In this document: piece after piece, positions 48,716-57,452 of the stretch
How the letters are laid out: the number at the start of each line of letters is the position of its first letter
How positions within the stretch are numbered: position 1 is the first letter of the stretch
From: JBOFSQ01 sp051651625
Lineage (GTDB): Bacteria; Planctomycetota; Planctomycetia; Pirellulales; Thermoguttaceae
NCBI GenBank assembly: GCA_051651625.1
Contig: JBOFSQ010000035.1
Span: 40,813 to 104,812, forward strand
Direction of reading: 5' to 3'
DNA: 64,000 nt
The notes under the pieces: generated by a model
What the model saw: only the letters and a program-made list of their open reading frames with translations
Told to the model about the DNA's origin: nothing
Database searches by the model: none
Translations under genes and position numbers: made by a program

Positions 48716-50242
48716 TCAGTCGAGCTTGTAACCGCTCGTGTATTCCGGCTTGACCATCTTCGCAATACCTTTCGTCTTGAGCGATGCTGCGTTGGTAATT
48801 GCAAGCGTCTTCGGGTCCCACTCGATTCGTTCGCCCCACTCGCCGATCTTCCCATCGGTACCGCCCTTCGACGCAGCGTAGACCGCAAGATTGCCGAGCA
48901 GAATCTGCTCGGTCAGCGGCACTGCCTTCGAGAATGTTGACGTGCAGATCATCTTGTTGTTCTTCTCGACGGCTAGGAACAACTCGTGCATGTGAGTTTG
49001 ATCGTTGTTTCCGCCACCGATGCCAGTGATGTCAGGATTGACGATCTCGACATTTTCCGGCACCTTGACGCCTTCGCTGTAGTAACGTTCGCCGCAGTAG
49101 TCGTCGGGCGAGAGGAAGGCACCATCAGTTCCAACAATGAGCACGCCTGTATCGGAGAGCTTTGTGATGATGTCGTTCCCTTTGCGGAACTTGTATTTCG
49201 CAAGATCGATGTCGGGTTTGTTCCCAAGTTTGTCGTACCACCAATAGGTGACGCCATCGTGCGATTCGTTCTTCGGGAACTCCATTTTGACAATCGAACT
49301 ATCTGGGAAGATGTCGAAGTTGTGACCGCTTGTCTTGGCCTGCGTCGCTGTAGCGTAACCGAGGTTGCAACCAAAATATGGCACCCAAGTCATGTGGCAA
49401 CCCATATCAGCCAAGGCACCGCCGCCAAAGTCCCACCAACCGCGCCACTTGAAGTCGTGATAAACCGACGGATAGAACACACGTTCAGGTGCCGTACCGA
49501 GCCACGACTTCCAATCGAGTCCTTCGAGAGCCTTTTCGATCTCCTTCTGCTTCTGCTCAACGAGTTTAGCGACTTCATCGGGAGCTTCCTTCTTGACTTC
49601 CTCCTCGTACATCTTGATCGAGCGAACGGGGCTGCTACCATCACCACGCACCCCTTGCGGCCACACTGGGCGATTTGTCCATACAAAAACTTCCTTGGCC
49701 TTGCCGATGGCACCCGCTTTGAGTTCGCCGATAGCATGGCGCGAAGAGTCAAGCGATGCGCCTTGATTCCCCATCTGCGTACAAACGCCCATCTCCTCGG
49801 CGACCTTTCCCATGAGACTGCACTCGTAAATGCTGCGAGTGAGCGGCTTCTGGGTGTAGACGTTTTTCTTCATCCGCATCGCCATAAGAGTTGGCGCGGC
49901 GTGCATGTGGTCGGGTGTGCTGACCGTTACGATGTCGATATTTTTTTCGTTCTCTTCGAGCATCTTGCGGTAGTCTGTGTACGTCTCCGCATTCTTGAAC
50001 TTCTCACCTTTCTTTTTGTCAGCAAGGCGGGCACGATCTGTATCGCAGATGGCAACAATTCTCCCGTACTGGGCCGCATTATTGCTATCGCCTCCACCTT
50101 TTCCACCGATCCCGATGCAGGCAACACCGAGTTTCTCATTCGGGGACTGACTCCAGACACGCTGGCTTCCAGCAGCGGCGAGATAACCAGCACTGGCGAC
50201 AGTGGTGGTCTTCAAAAACGTTCGACGAGTTGTCTTCGGCAT
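48716..50242 (-). CDS. Tat-exported Gfo/Idh/MocA-family oxidoreductase 2
   Basis: A 508-residue protein with a twin-arginine leader (RRTFLKTTTVASAGYLAAAG), Rossmann loop (LGVACIGIGGKGGG) and the catalytic motif as QKP (VYTQKPLTR) rather than EKP, a change that, from family knowledge, is common in the planctomycete branch. C-terminal GGGALADMGCHMTWVPYF is also typical. It is longer than oxidoreductase 1 because of a Lys/Glu-rich insert (about 230-255). The substrate is unknown. It has its own terminator and is transcribed away from recA. Confidence 0.9.
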   Translation of the reverse strand: MPKTTRRTFLKTTTVASAGYLAAAGSQRVWSQSPNEKLGVACIGIGGKGGGDSNNAAQYGRIVAICDTDRARLADKKKGEKFKNAETYTDYRKMLEENEKNIDIVTVSTPDHMHAAPTLMAMRMKKNVYTQKPLTRSIYECSLMGKVAEEMGVCTQMGNQGASLDSSRHAIGELKAGAIGKAKEVFVWTNRPVWPQGVRGDGSSPVRSIKMYEEEVKKEAPDEVAKLVEQKQKEIEKALEGLDWKSWLGTAPERVFYPSVYHDFKWRGWWDFGGGALADMGCHMTWVPYFGCNLGYATATQAKTSGHNFDIFPDSSIVKMEFPKNESHDGVTYWWYDKLGNKPDIDLAKYKFRKGNDIITKLSDTGVLIVGTDGAFLSPDDYCGERYYSEGVKVPENVEIVNPDITGIGGGNNDQTHMHELFLAVEKNNKMICTSTFSKAVPLTEQILLGNLAVYAASKGGTDGKIGEWGERIEWDPKTLAITNAASLKTKGIAKMVKPEYTSGYKLD

Positions 50243-50435
50243 GGAACTGACTCCTTGGTAAAAGTGGAGAACAACGGAACGCCTGTACCCTCGCCACAGT
50301 GGGAAGTATCATCAAAGCGACCCGTCACACGGGGCGTAAGTTTACACCCGACACGATGTTTCTCCACCCCCCGCCTAGAAAAAAGTTGCGAATGCTCGCC
50401 TGCGCCGCTCCCGTGGAAACTTCACCCAGTCTTGG

Positions 50436-50474
50436 TATAATCCCCACCCGACTAGCGTTCCGGTGCGTATACGC
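50436..50474 (+). promoter_or_regulatory. Probable recA promoter -10 and nearby palindrome
   Basis: A perfect TATAAT at 50436-50441 lies 84 bp before recA, with only a weak -35 match 17 bp upstream. Downstream at 50465-50474 is a 10-bp perfect palindrome GCGTATACGC within CCGGTGCGTATACGCCGG, where a repressor could bind. Whether it is a damage-response operator is a guess. Confidence 0.4.
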
Positions 50475-50524
50475 CGGTATCGAATCGTTCAACAAACGTT
50501 GTCACACTGAAAGGAAGAGAGAGC

Positions 50525-51652
50525 ATGGCCAAGAAACCTGAACCCGCACCAACCAAATCGTCGAAGGGTGCGACGAAGAAGACGAGCGAGATCGAAAAGA
50601 TTTACGCAAAAAATCCCGACCTCAAAAGTGCGGTCTCGCAGATCGAGAAGGCGTTTGGTGAGGGAGCGATTATGCCGCTCGGTATGGACCGCACGCCAAC
50701 TCTCACCGGAATCTCAACCGGTTCGCTCTCACTCGACCTCGCACTCGGCGGACTCGGCGTCCCGCACGGTCGCGTCGTTGAAATCTTTGGCCCAGAATCG
50801 TCGGGAAAGACGACGCTCACACTTCACATCGTCGCCCACGCACAGAAAGCTGGTGGAGTCGCCGCGTTCATCGACGCCGAACACGCACTCGATCCGAGTT
50901 GGGCACGACGACTCGGCGTCAACCTCGAAAGTCTTCTCGTCTCGCAACCGGGGAGCGGCGAAGAGGCGATGCGGATCGCTGAGATGCTGATCAAGTCGAA
51001 CGCCGTTGATCTCATCGTCGTCGATTCTGTTGCGGCACTTGTCCCCGAAAAAGAGTTGCAAGGCGACATCGGTGATTCACACGTCGGACTCCAAGCGCGT
51101 CTGATGAGTCAGTCGCTTCGCAAACTCACGGCGGTTATTGCCAAGGCGAAAACGACGGTCATCTTCATCAACCAAATTCGTGACAAGATCGGCAATGTCG
51201 GTTACGGTTCGCCGGAGACGACTCCGGGGGGACGCGCGCTAAAGTTCTTTGCGTCGTGTCGCATCGACGTTCGCCGCATCGGACAGGTGAAGGAAGGCGA
51301 AGACATTATCGGACAGCGTGTCAAGGCGAAAGTTGTCAAGAACAAAGTGGCACCGCCGTTTCGCGTGGCCGAGTTCGATATGATGCACAAAGGCGGAATC
51401 AGTTACGAAGGCGACATTCTCGATCTCGCCATCGCCAAAAAATTGATCACAAAATCTGGTGCGTGGTTCAAGCACGGCGACAAGATGATTGGTCAGGGGC
51501 GTGAAAAAGTGCGTGTGTTCATGAAAGAAAACCCAGAGTTTACCGAGATGATGCGTACTCAAGTTCTGGCGATTCTCGAAGAGTCCGGCGACGATGCGCT
51601 CATCGCTACCGACAGCGACGACAGCGTGAGCAGCGGCAGTGGTGACGAGTGA
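50525..51652 (+). CDS. recA: RecA recombinase
   Basis: A 375-residue RecA with the Walker A loop GPESSGKTT (residues 89-97), LIVVDSVAALVPEKEL (Walker B), the L1/L2 regions and INQIRDKIGNVGYGSPETTPGGRALKFFAS. It drives homologous recombination and the SOS response. The N-terminus has a Lys-rich extension of about 20 residues, and the C-terminus is acidic and Ser-rich (TDSDDSVSSGSGDE), as in many RecA proteins. GGAAGAGAG precedes the ATG. The next gene overlaps by one base (TGATG). Confidence 0.97.
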   Translation: MAKKPEPAPTKSSKGATKKTSEIEKIYAKNPDLKSAVSQIEKAFGEGAIMPLGMDRTPTLTGISTGSLSLDLALGGLGVPHGRVVEIFGPESSGKTTLTLHIVAHAQKAGGVAAFIDAEHALDPSWARRLGVNLESLLVSQPGSGEEAMRIAEMLIKSNAVDLIVVDSVAALVPEKELQGDIGDSHVGLQARLMSQSLRKLTAVIAKAKTTVIFINQIRDKIGNVGYGSPETTPGGRALKFFASCRIDVRRIGQVKEGEDIIGQRVKAKVVKNKVAPPFRVAEFDMMHKGGISYEGDILDLAIAKKLITKSGAWFKHGDKMIGQGREKVRVFMKENPEFTEMMRTQVLAILEESGDDALIATDSDDSVSSGSGDE

Positions 51653-52767
51653 TGAACTCAACAACAACACCACTACCGTTTCTTCTTGCGACCTGTCCCG
51701 TAGGAGTCGAACACGCCGTCAAGAGCGAGCTTGCGGCGACGGTTCCAGATTCGCGGTTTGCGTACTCGCGCCCCGGACTGCTCACGTTCAAACTACCCGG
51801 CGCAGAATGGTTCGACCCAAAGCGCGTTGCAAAACTCGCTGCGACGAGCGTTTGGCCGCAAACGCTTTCAGTGTCGCTGGGGAACGTGAACGTTCTGGAA
51901 AACAATGTCGTGCAGGCCGCGCACGATGTTTGGCAGCAGACTTCGTCGCTCCTCTTTTTGCGTCAGCGTAACGTTGACGCCGTTCACGTTTGGCCGCGCG
52001 GAGCCGTGCCGTACACCGACACCAAGACGCGCGACCGCCACGCACCACGCGACGAAAATATTTCAACTATTCGGCGCGAAATCGTCGCTGCTGCGCCAAC
52101 GCCACTTGCGAAACAAGACAACGATCTCACGAACGGCGATGTCGTTCTCGATGTTGTCGTCGAGTCTGCGGAAAAGTGGTTTGTTGGTTGTCACGTCGTC
52201 GCAGATGCGTGGCACACGCGATTTGCAGGCGGGATTCCGCCGATTCCGATATTCCCTGATGCGGTGTCGCGGGCGCGGTACAAATTCGAGGAAGGATTGC
52301 AGTGGTCACGTTTACCGGTCGTGAAGAAGAGTGTTTGTCTCGACTTGGGTGCTGCGCCGGGCGGGGCGTCGCAGGCGTTGCTCGCACGAGGTGCGTATGT
52401 CATTGGCGTCGATCCGGGGGAGATCGCGCCAGAAGTTTTGAACAATCCACGTTTCGTACACATCCGTCGCCGGACAAACTACGTTCGTCATCGTGACGTG
52501 CGCGACGCCCAGTGGATCGTTGCCGACATGAACGTTGCACCGTCGTACACGATGTCTGTTCTTGGCGACATCGTGACGCGACCAGAACTAACCATTCACG
52601 GTTTGCTCTTCACGCTGAAACTATTTCACTGGAAACAGGTGAACGAGATTGCTCCGGTCATTGCCAATTTGAAGAATTGGGGATACAATCATATCGCCGT
52701 TCGGCATCTTGCATTCAACCGACAAGAAGTGATGGTCGCAGCGACGCGACAGGAGACAAAACGATGA
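51652..52767 (+). CDS. FtsJ-type methyltransferase, RlmM-like
   Basis: A 371-residue protein. The N-terminal half (VKSELAATVPDSRFAYSRPGLLTFKL) resembles the THUMP-like part of RlmM-type rRNA 2'-O-methyltransferases. The C-terminal Rossmann methylase has SAM loop CLDLGAAPGGASQALLARG, then VIGVDPGEI, an acidic VADMN and LKLFHWKQ supplying the catalytic Lys. I infer 2'-O-methylation of 23S rRNA. I chose ATG 51652 because it overlaps the recA stop. The next gene overlaps by 4 bp. Confidence 0.78.
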   Translation: MNSTTTPLPFLLATCPVGVEHAVKSELAATVPDSRFAYSRPGLLTFKLPGAEWFDPKRVAKLAATSVWPQTLSVSLGNVNVLENNVVQAAHDVWQQTSSLLFLRQRNVDAVHVWPRGAVPYTDTKTRDRHAPRDENISTIRREIVAAAPTPLAKQDNDLTNGDVVLDVVVESAEKWFVGCHVVADAWHTRFAGGIPPIPIFPDAVSRARYKFEEGLQWSRLPVVKKSVCLDLGAAPGGASQALLARGAYVIGVDPGEIAPEVLNNPRFVHIRRRTNYVRHRDVRDAQWIVADMNVAPSYTMSVLGDIVTRPELTIHGLLFTLKLFHWKQVNEIAPVIANLKNWGYNHIAVRHLAFNRQEVMVAATRQETKR

Positions 52768-53345
52768 GTGACTCTCAACAAGTGCCAGAATTTTCTTTGC
52801 CGACCGATCCACACGTTGTGCCGGTTCCGCCGCAAGTGTCAAAAAATTCGCCAACGTGGCCGTTCCCGATTTGGGGTTGGGGACTGGTTCTCGTTGCCCT
52901 CGTTCTTTTTGCGTGGAACGGTGTTGATCAAGTTGTGGAGATCGTGCGTGTTGTCCGCGAGATACCAGAAAAGATTCGTGAAGAGACCGAAAGAAACAAC
53001 CAACAACAAGGAGATTATCCAATGAGCGAACGTGTTATCGAAGTGAAGAGTCGGAGCGAGTTTGACGAAGCGACAAAAACTGGCGTCGTCCTCGTGGACT
53101 TCTACGCCCCGTGGTGCGGCCCGTGCCGGATGCAATCGCCGATCCTGCACAAACTCGCCGACGAACTTGGCGACAAGGTGAAGATTCTCAAAGTCAACAC
53201 CGACGAACTGCAAGAACTCGGCAGTGCCTACAAGGTTTCGAGTATTCCGATGCTGCTGCTGTTCAAGGACGGTGCTGTTCACAAACAGTACGTCGGCCTT
53301 CAGCAAGAATCGGTTCTCCGCGACGCAATCGAAGCGGCACAGTAG
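52764..53345 (+). CDS. Thioredoxin, long membrane-anchored form with internal start for a short form
   Basis: The long form (193 residues, ATG 52764) has a Pro-rich N-terminus, a membrane helix (about residues 35-52, FPIWGWGLVLVALVLFAWN) and a charged linker ending NNQQQGDYP. The thioredoxin domain then starts at MSERVIEVKSRSEFDEA and has WCGPC at its active site. An exact AAGGAG (53008-53013), 8 bp before ATG 53022, sits in frame, so a soluble 107-residue thioredoxin can be made from the same mRNA. Either an overlapping dual product or a gene fusion is possible. The long start overlaps the previous stop. Confidence 0.82.
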   Translation: MSDSQQVPEFSLPTDPHVVPVPPQVSKNSPTWPFPIWGWGLVLVALVLFAWNGVDQVVEIVRVVREIPEKIREETERNNQQQGDYPMSERVIEVKSRSEFDEATKTGVVLVDFYAPWCGPCRMQSPILHKLADELGDKVKILKVNTDELQELGSAYKVSSIPMLLLFKDGAVHKQYVGLQQESVLRDAIEAAQ

Positions 53346-53439
53346 GGGTGTTTGCGGTTTGCGATTACTGAAACCGATTCCACAATTCCCGCGCAATGCT
53401 TGCTCTCGAATAGAGACTTCACAATAGACGAACCAAAAT

Positions 53440-53991
53440 ATGAAACAGCAACTCATCGAACTTGTGCGGGAACGCTCTCTCCGATTCGGAGACTTCACTC
53501 TCGTTTCTGGTAAAAAGGCGACGTACTATCTCGACGGAAAACAAGTGACGCTCGATTCACGCGGAGCGGCACTTGTTGGCGGGGCGATTCTCGACCTGCT
53601 CCTCGCCGAAGGTCCACTCCCCGACGCCGTCGGTGGAATGTCCATCGGTGCCGACCCGATTACCGCCGCCGTCATTACAATGGCCGCCGTCCGCGGTCAT
53701 CAGCTCAAAGGGTTCATGGTTCGCAAACAGAGTAAGGGACACGGTACGAACAAATTCATCGAAGGACCAGTCGCAGCGGGGGATCGCGTTGTCATCGTCG
53801 AAGATGTCGTCACCACTGGCGGCTCGTCGCTCGATGCCATCGAAAAATGCGTTGACGCCGGACTCGTCGTCACTGGCGTTGTCGCGATCATCGACCGGTG
53901 CGAAGGTGGAGCAGCCGCCTTCGCCGCACGCGGTTACACGCTGCGAAGTCTGCTGACGATTCAAGACTTCGGAATCGCGCCGCCGCAGTGA
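53440..53991 (+). CDS. pyrE: Orotate phosphoribosyltransferase
   Basis: A 183-residue enzyme: LRFGDFTLVSGKKATYYLDGKQVTL (the OPRT substrate loop), GMSIGADPITAAV, and the PRPP-binding motif RVVIVEDVVTTGGSSLDAI. It converts orotate and PRPP to orotidine monophosphate in pyrimidine synthesis. The length fits the family. It follows the thioredoxin gene with about 95 bp in between. Confidence 0.93.
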   Translation: MKQQLIELVRERSLRFGDFTLVSGKKATYYLDGKQVTLDSRGAALVGGAILDLLLAEGPLPDAVGGMSIGADPITAAVITMAAVRGHQLKGFMVRKQSKGHGTNKFIEGPVAAGDRVVIVEDVVTTGGSSLDAIEKCVDAGLVVTGVVAIIDRCEGGAAAFAARGYTLRSLLTIQDFGIAPPQ

Positions 53992-54021
53992 ACGTGTACG
54001 AAACAACACGAGGAGTTGGCA

Positions 54022-54486
54022 ATGGCAACGAACGTTTTTCTCGAACCAGAACTGCAAAATTATCGGTCGCCTTTCGGAATCCTTGGCGATTTTTCGTCGT
54101 GTGAGGAAGTCGCCGTACACGAACCTCTTGACGTTCACTCGCGTCTTGAAGACCTGAAGGTGCTTCAAGATGGCTGGCTCGATGGAGATGGCAAGGCTCT
54201 TGATGCCGATGGGATTACATGGTGCGCCAATTGCTTCAGTCGCTTTTATACTGTCGATGTGCCGTTCCCGCTTTTCTGTCCTACCGTAGAAGGTGGCGTT
54301 TACGCTGAATGGTCGTTTGATAAAATAGACATTTCGCTTGAGATCGACCTAGAAAACCGTGTCGGACATTGGCACTCGCTAAACGTTGAAGATCAAACGT
54401 ACACCGAAAAAGACTTGAATCTCAATCTACCCGAAAGCTGGACTTGGCTCTGTAATAAACTCGTAGAAAGCGTAGGTGTACATTGA
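54022..54486 (+). CDS. Two-gene module of unknown function, first member
   Basis: A 154-residue protein from ATG 54022 (GAGGAG upstream). Distinct residues: LQDGWLDGDGKALDADGITW, then PFPLFCPTVEGGVYAEWSFDKIDISLEIDLENRVGHWHSL, where P-T-x-E-G-G-V-x-x-E-W and an aromatic, acidic beta-sheet are the striking parts. It overlaps the next gene by 4 bp. I associate this pairing with other bacterial genomes (family recollection) but cannot name a function. Confidence 0.65.
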   Translation: MATNVFLEPELQNYRSPFGILGDFSSCEEVAVHEPLDVHSRLEDLKVLQDGWLDGDGKALDADGITWCANCFSRFYTVDVPFPLFCPTVEGGVYAEWSFDKIDISLEIDLENRVGHWHSLNVEDQTYTEKDLNLNLPESWTWLCNKLVESVGVH

Positions 54487-54872
54487 CCGAGGAACGTCTT
54501 TTGTGGCGACAGATTCATCCTGTTTTCGTACAAAACGGTCGTGTTCTTTCTCCAGCATTTCGCCCAACGAAAAAAGATGAAGGACGTCTTTCGGTATCGG
54601 ACGGCAGCAAAATATCCGCTGAAGATGCGTGGAAGCAATACTCTCTCGGTTTAGGATATGATTCGAACGGTGTGTTGGGTGTCACACACCAAGAGTGCGA
54701 AGTGTGTAAAACGACCGTCCAAGAAGCACCGTTGGAAGGGCAACCTTACCACATGGAAATTGACTTCAACGCTCTGAATTCATCGGGGGAAATAGATCGA
54801 GCGGCGAAAATGTTGTGTCGTTTTGCCGTCAATAGAGGTTGGATGTTCTCGGTGACGCAAAACGAACTGTGA
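54483..54872 (+). CDS. Two-gene module of unknown function, second member
   Basis: A 129-residue protein from TTG 54483 (overlapping the previous stop as TTGA). Core: LLWRQIHPVFVQNGRVLSPAFRPTKKDEGRLSVSDGSKISAEDAWKQYSLGLGYDSNGVLGVTHQECE, then HMEIDFNALNSSGEIDRAAKMLCRFAVNRGWMF. The R-Q-I-H-P and A-F-R-P-T blocks look strongly conserved. It depends on translational coupling with the gene before. Function unknown; a cytoplasmic partner of the first protein is likely. Confidence 0.65.
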   Translation: MTEERLLWRQIHPVFVQNGRVLSPAFRPTKKDEGRLSVSDGSKISAEDAWKQYSLGLGYDSNGVLGVTHQECEVCKTTVQEAPLEGQPYHMEIDFNALNSSGEIDRAAKMLCRFAVNRGWMFSVTQNEL

Positions 54873-54911
54873 ACGATTACACAAATACGAATCTGATTTT
54901 GCGAGGAACCG

Positions 54912-55763
54912 ATGAACCATTCACTAAACACCGCCGAACGTGCGGCGTTGACAAAGAAACTTTTGGACTCGCCGAGTTATCCGCTCGCCTACGAAGACAC
55001 GTCGTTTCTCAACAGCGACGCCGCGCGCGGGGCGCGATTGCAGCTTGAGTTTTTGAAACCGGAAGTCGCACTCTGGGAGCATCAGATTCGTTCGACGGTG
55101 ATAGTGTTCGGCAGTGCGCGATTTTTGCCGCGTGATGTTGCTGAAGAACGTCTCCGCGACGCGAAGGCGAAAAACGCTACGGCACCGGAAATCGCTGTTG
55201 CCGAACGCAATGTTGCGATGAGTGTCTACTACGAGCAGGCACGTTCGTTCGCGCGAATCGTTGCAGACGACACGATGCAGCGACAACAAAACGCTTCCAA
55301 AAACGAACCGCTCGACTACGTTATTTGTACCGGCGGCGGCCCCGGAATAATGGAAGCGGCCAATCGCGGCGCGTATGAAGCAGGAATGCCATCGGTTGGC
55401 CTCAACATCAAGTTGCCGTTTGAGCAGCAACCAAATCCGTACATCACGCCCGAACTCTGTTTCCAGTTTCACTACTTTGCTATCCGCAAGCTCCACTTTC
55501 TTTTGCGAGCGCGGGCACTTGTCGTTTGCCCCGGCGGTTTCGGAACGTTCGATGAAATGTTCGAGGCACTCACGTTACGCCAAACGAAGAAGACGCGGCC
55601 AATTCCGATCATCGTCTTCGGCGAAGACTTTTGGCGAAAGACGATCAACTTTCAACACCTCGTCGATACGGGTGTAATCTGTCCGCAAGACATCGATCTG
55701 ATGCACTTCACCGAAGACCCGCGCGAGGCGTGGGAACTGATCAAGAAGGCAAACGCGGTGTAG
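54912..55763 (+). CDS. LOG-family (cytokinin riboside monophosphate phosphoribohydrolase-like) protein
   Basis: A 283-residue protein with the LOG/TIGR00730-type motifs GGGPGIMEAANRGA (residues 141-154) and PGGFGTFDEMFEALT (207-221). These bind nucleotide monophosphates and cleave the base-ribose bond. It is longer than plain LOG proteins (about 190) because of an N-terminal extension of about 60 residues and an insert around residues 75-110. It could act in nucleotide salvage. A DNA methyltransferase gene starts 2 bp after its stop. Confidence 0.88.
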   Translation: MNHSLNTAERAALTKKLLDSPSYPLAYEDTSFLNSDAARGARLQLEFLKPEVALWEHQIRSTVIVFGSARFLPRDVAEERLRDAKAKNATAPEIAVAERNVAMSVYYEQARSFARIVADDTMQRQQNASKNEPLDYVICTGGGPGIMEAANRGAYEAGMPSVGLNIKLPFEQQPNPYITPELCFQFHYFAIRKLHFLLRARALVVCPGGFGTFDEMFEALTLRQTKKTRPIPIIVFGEDFWRKTINFQHLVDTGVICPQDIDLMHFTEDPREAWELIKKANAV

Positions 55764-55765
55764 CA

Positions 55766-56881
55766 ATGAGATTTGCGACAAGCCATATCGTCCCACTTCA
55801 AGACGTGATCCAGCAAGGCGAGTTTTCGGACTGTGTGTTGGAGTCACAACAGGATCAGTCTAGCTGGGACATCACCGAAAACGTCTTGCTACGTCGCTGT
55901 TCGCCAACGCAGTCAATCATCACGCCGCTTTGGCGTCCGTTTCACTTCATCGACCTCTTTGCCGGAATCGGCGGAATGCGGATCGCGTTTGAAAACGTTG
56001 GTGGCAACTGCGTCTTTTCGTCGGAGTGGGATAAGTCGGCGTGCGAGACGTACCGTGCAAACTTCGGCGACACGCCACACGGCGACATCACGAAAATCCC
56101 AACAAGTGACATACCGAGCCACGATATTCTTCTTGCGGGGTTTCCATGCCAACCGTTTAGCATCATAGGAAAACGTCGCGGTTTTGGCGACACTCGCGGT
56201 ACGCTCTTTTTTGAAATCGAGCGGATTTTACGAGACAAAAAACCAATCGCGTGTTTGCTTGAAAACGTCAAACAGTTTCGCACTCACGACCAAGGGCGAA
56301 CGTGCGCAACTGTTTTGGAAACGCTCAACTTGCTCGGTTACACGACCTCGGTTGCTGTCTTGAACGCTATTGATTATGGCGTGGCGCAAACACGACAACG
56401 AACGTTCATTGTCGGTTTTCGACAGCCACTTGAGTTTCGGTTTCCGAAACCGTACTCGTGGCGTCCCGATCTCGCCGATATTTTGGAACGCGACGAAGAC
56501 GTCGAACCGCAACTGTGGGCGTCGGACTACATCAAAAAGCGGCGACTTGAACGGATTCACTCGCAAGGGCGAACTCCGTTTTATCCCTCGATCTGGCACG
56601 AAAACAAAGGCGGCCACATCGGGATACACCCGTTTTCTTGCGCGCTTCGTCATAACGCTTCGTACAATTATCTTCTCGTCAACGGCAACCGTCGTCCGAC
56701 AGCGCGCGAAATGTTGCGGCTTCAAGGTTTTCCAGAGAGTTATCGTGTTGTCGCAAATCACACGGAAATGCGGGCGCAGCTCGGCAACTCGGTTACAGTC
56801 CCCACCGTCACCGCCGCCGAAATGATGCTTGCGCTGCGAAAGAATATCGTTGTGGCTGCCAAATCACACTTTGCTTTGTGA
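55766..56881 (+). CDS. C5-cytosine DNA methyltransferase (Dcm family), solitary
   Basis: A 371-residue enzyme from ATG 55766. The conserved motifs are in order: I (IDLFAGIGGM, 62-71), IV (GFPCQPFS, catalytic Cys128), VI (ENVKQF, Glu166), VIII (QTRQRTFIVGF), IX (RPTAREMLRLQGFP) and X (QLGNSVTVP). A 55-residue N-terminal extension precedes motif I. It methylates cytosine at carbon 5 in a specific site; the target-recognition region (about 215-310) gives no specificity by eye. No endonuclease gene is adjacent, so it may be an orphan regulatory or protective enzyme. Confidence 0.93.
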   Translation: MRFATSHIVPLQDVIQQGEFSDCVLESQQDQSSWDITENVLLRRCSPTQSIITPLWRPFHFIDLFAGIGGMRIAFENVGGNCVFSSEWDKSACETYRANFGDTPHGDITKIPTSDIPSHDILLAGFPCQPFSIIGKRRGFGDTRGTLFFEIERILRDKKPIACLLENVKQFRTHDQGRTCATVLETLNLLGYTTSVAVLNAIDYGVAQTRQRTFIVGFRQPLEFRFPKPYSWRPDLADILERDEDVEPQLWASDYIKKRRLERIHSQGRTPFYPSIWHENKGGHIGIHPFSCALRHNASYNYLLVNGNRRPTAREMLRLQGFPESYRVVANHTEMRAQLGNSVTVPTVTAAEMMLALRKNIVVAAKSHFAL

Positions 56882-56896
56882 GCGGAAAATCGTACA

Positions 56897-57181
56897 ATGT
56901 CAAAACTTGTTGTATTCATTATAGCGATCTGTTTTATGGTTCCTGTAGTCACACTAGCCCTTCCGTTGTCAGTGTTTTGCTTACAGATGACCTGCATGCG
57001 GAATTACGCATTCACACTCGACGTCATTCTGAAGTTGCTGCAAGTCGCGTTTCTTCTTTTCAGTGGATTGTTTCATTGTTATTACGTTAGGTACTTCTGG
57101 ATTCAATCGCAATACGCGATGACCATGTTTCTCACTCTTGCGCTAATGTTTAATTTTTGGTTGCAGATAATGGTGATTTGA
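56897..57181 (+). CDS. Small polytopic membrane protein
   Basis: A 94-residue protein with about three hydrophobic helices (LVVFIIAICFMVPVVTLALPLSVF, DVILKLLQVAFLLFSGLFHCYYV, AMTMFLTLALMFNFWLQIMVI). I recognise no family. It starts 15 bp after the C5 methyltransferase, has no obvious Shine-Dalgarno, and is AT-richer than its neighbours. Confidence 0.5.
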   Translation: MSKLVVFIIAICFMVPVVTLALPLSVFCLQMTCMRNYAFTLDVILKLLQVAFLLFSGLFHCYYVRYFWIQSQYAMTMFLTLALMFNFWLQIMVI

Positions 57182-57269
57182 ATGTTGTGAAGACCTGATA
57201 CGCTGGTGCGGCTTGCGTTTCGCGTAATTGTTCAAGGGTTATATTGTGGTGTCGTTTATTGGCAGTTCT

Positions 57270-57428
57270 TTTTTTCACACGAAGACACAAAGGCACGAAG
57301 AGGAGAGAACGCGGAACACGCGGAAAAACGGAAGACGCTGAATTCTGAACTTCCGCGTCTTTCCGTCATTCCGCGATTTCGGCGTTAAAATTCTTCTCTG
57401 TGCCTCCGTGCCTTTGTGTGAGAAAAAA
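57270..57428. repeat. Imperfect long inverted repeat of the CACAAAGGCACGAAG type
   Basis: The left side (57270-57307; core CACAAAGGCACGAAGAGG) and right side (57391-57428; core TGCCTCCGTGCCTTTGTGTG) face each other over about 80 bp. A short ORF across it (57206-57388) is repeat-derived and not a gene. A relative is at 41250-41375. Confidence 0.65.
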
Positions 57429-57452
57429 GAGCCTATCAAAAAGTATACTGTC

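Noticed and set aside
48986..50440. Plus-strand ORF of 484 codons opposite the second Gfo/Idh oxidoreductase
   Set aside because: The minus strand carries a Tat leader, Rossmann loop and terminator; the opposing frame shows no domain and is a shadow.
57206..57388. Short ORF with FFFSHEDTKARRGENAEHAEKR-like translation
   Set aside because: This peptide is the translation of a dispersed non-coding repeat (the CACGAAG type) and there is no Shine-Dalgarno.
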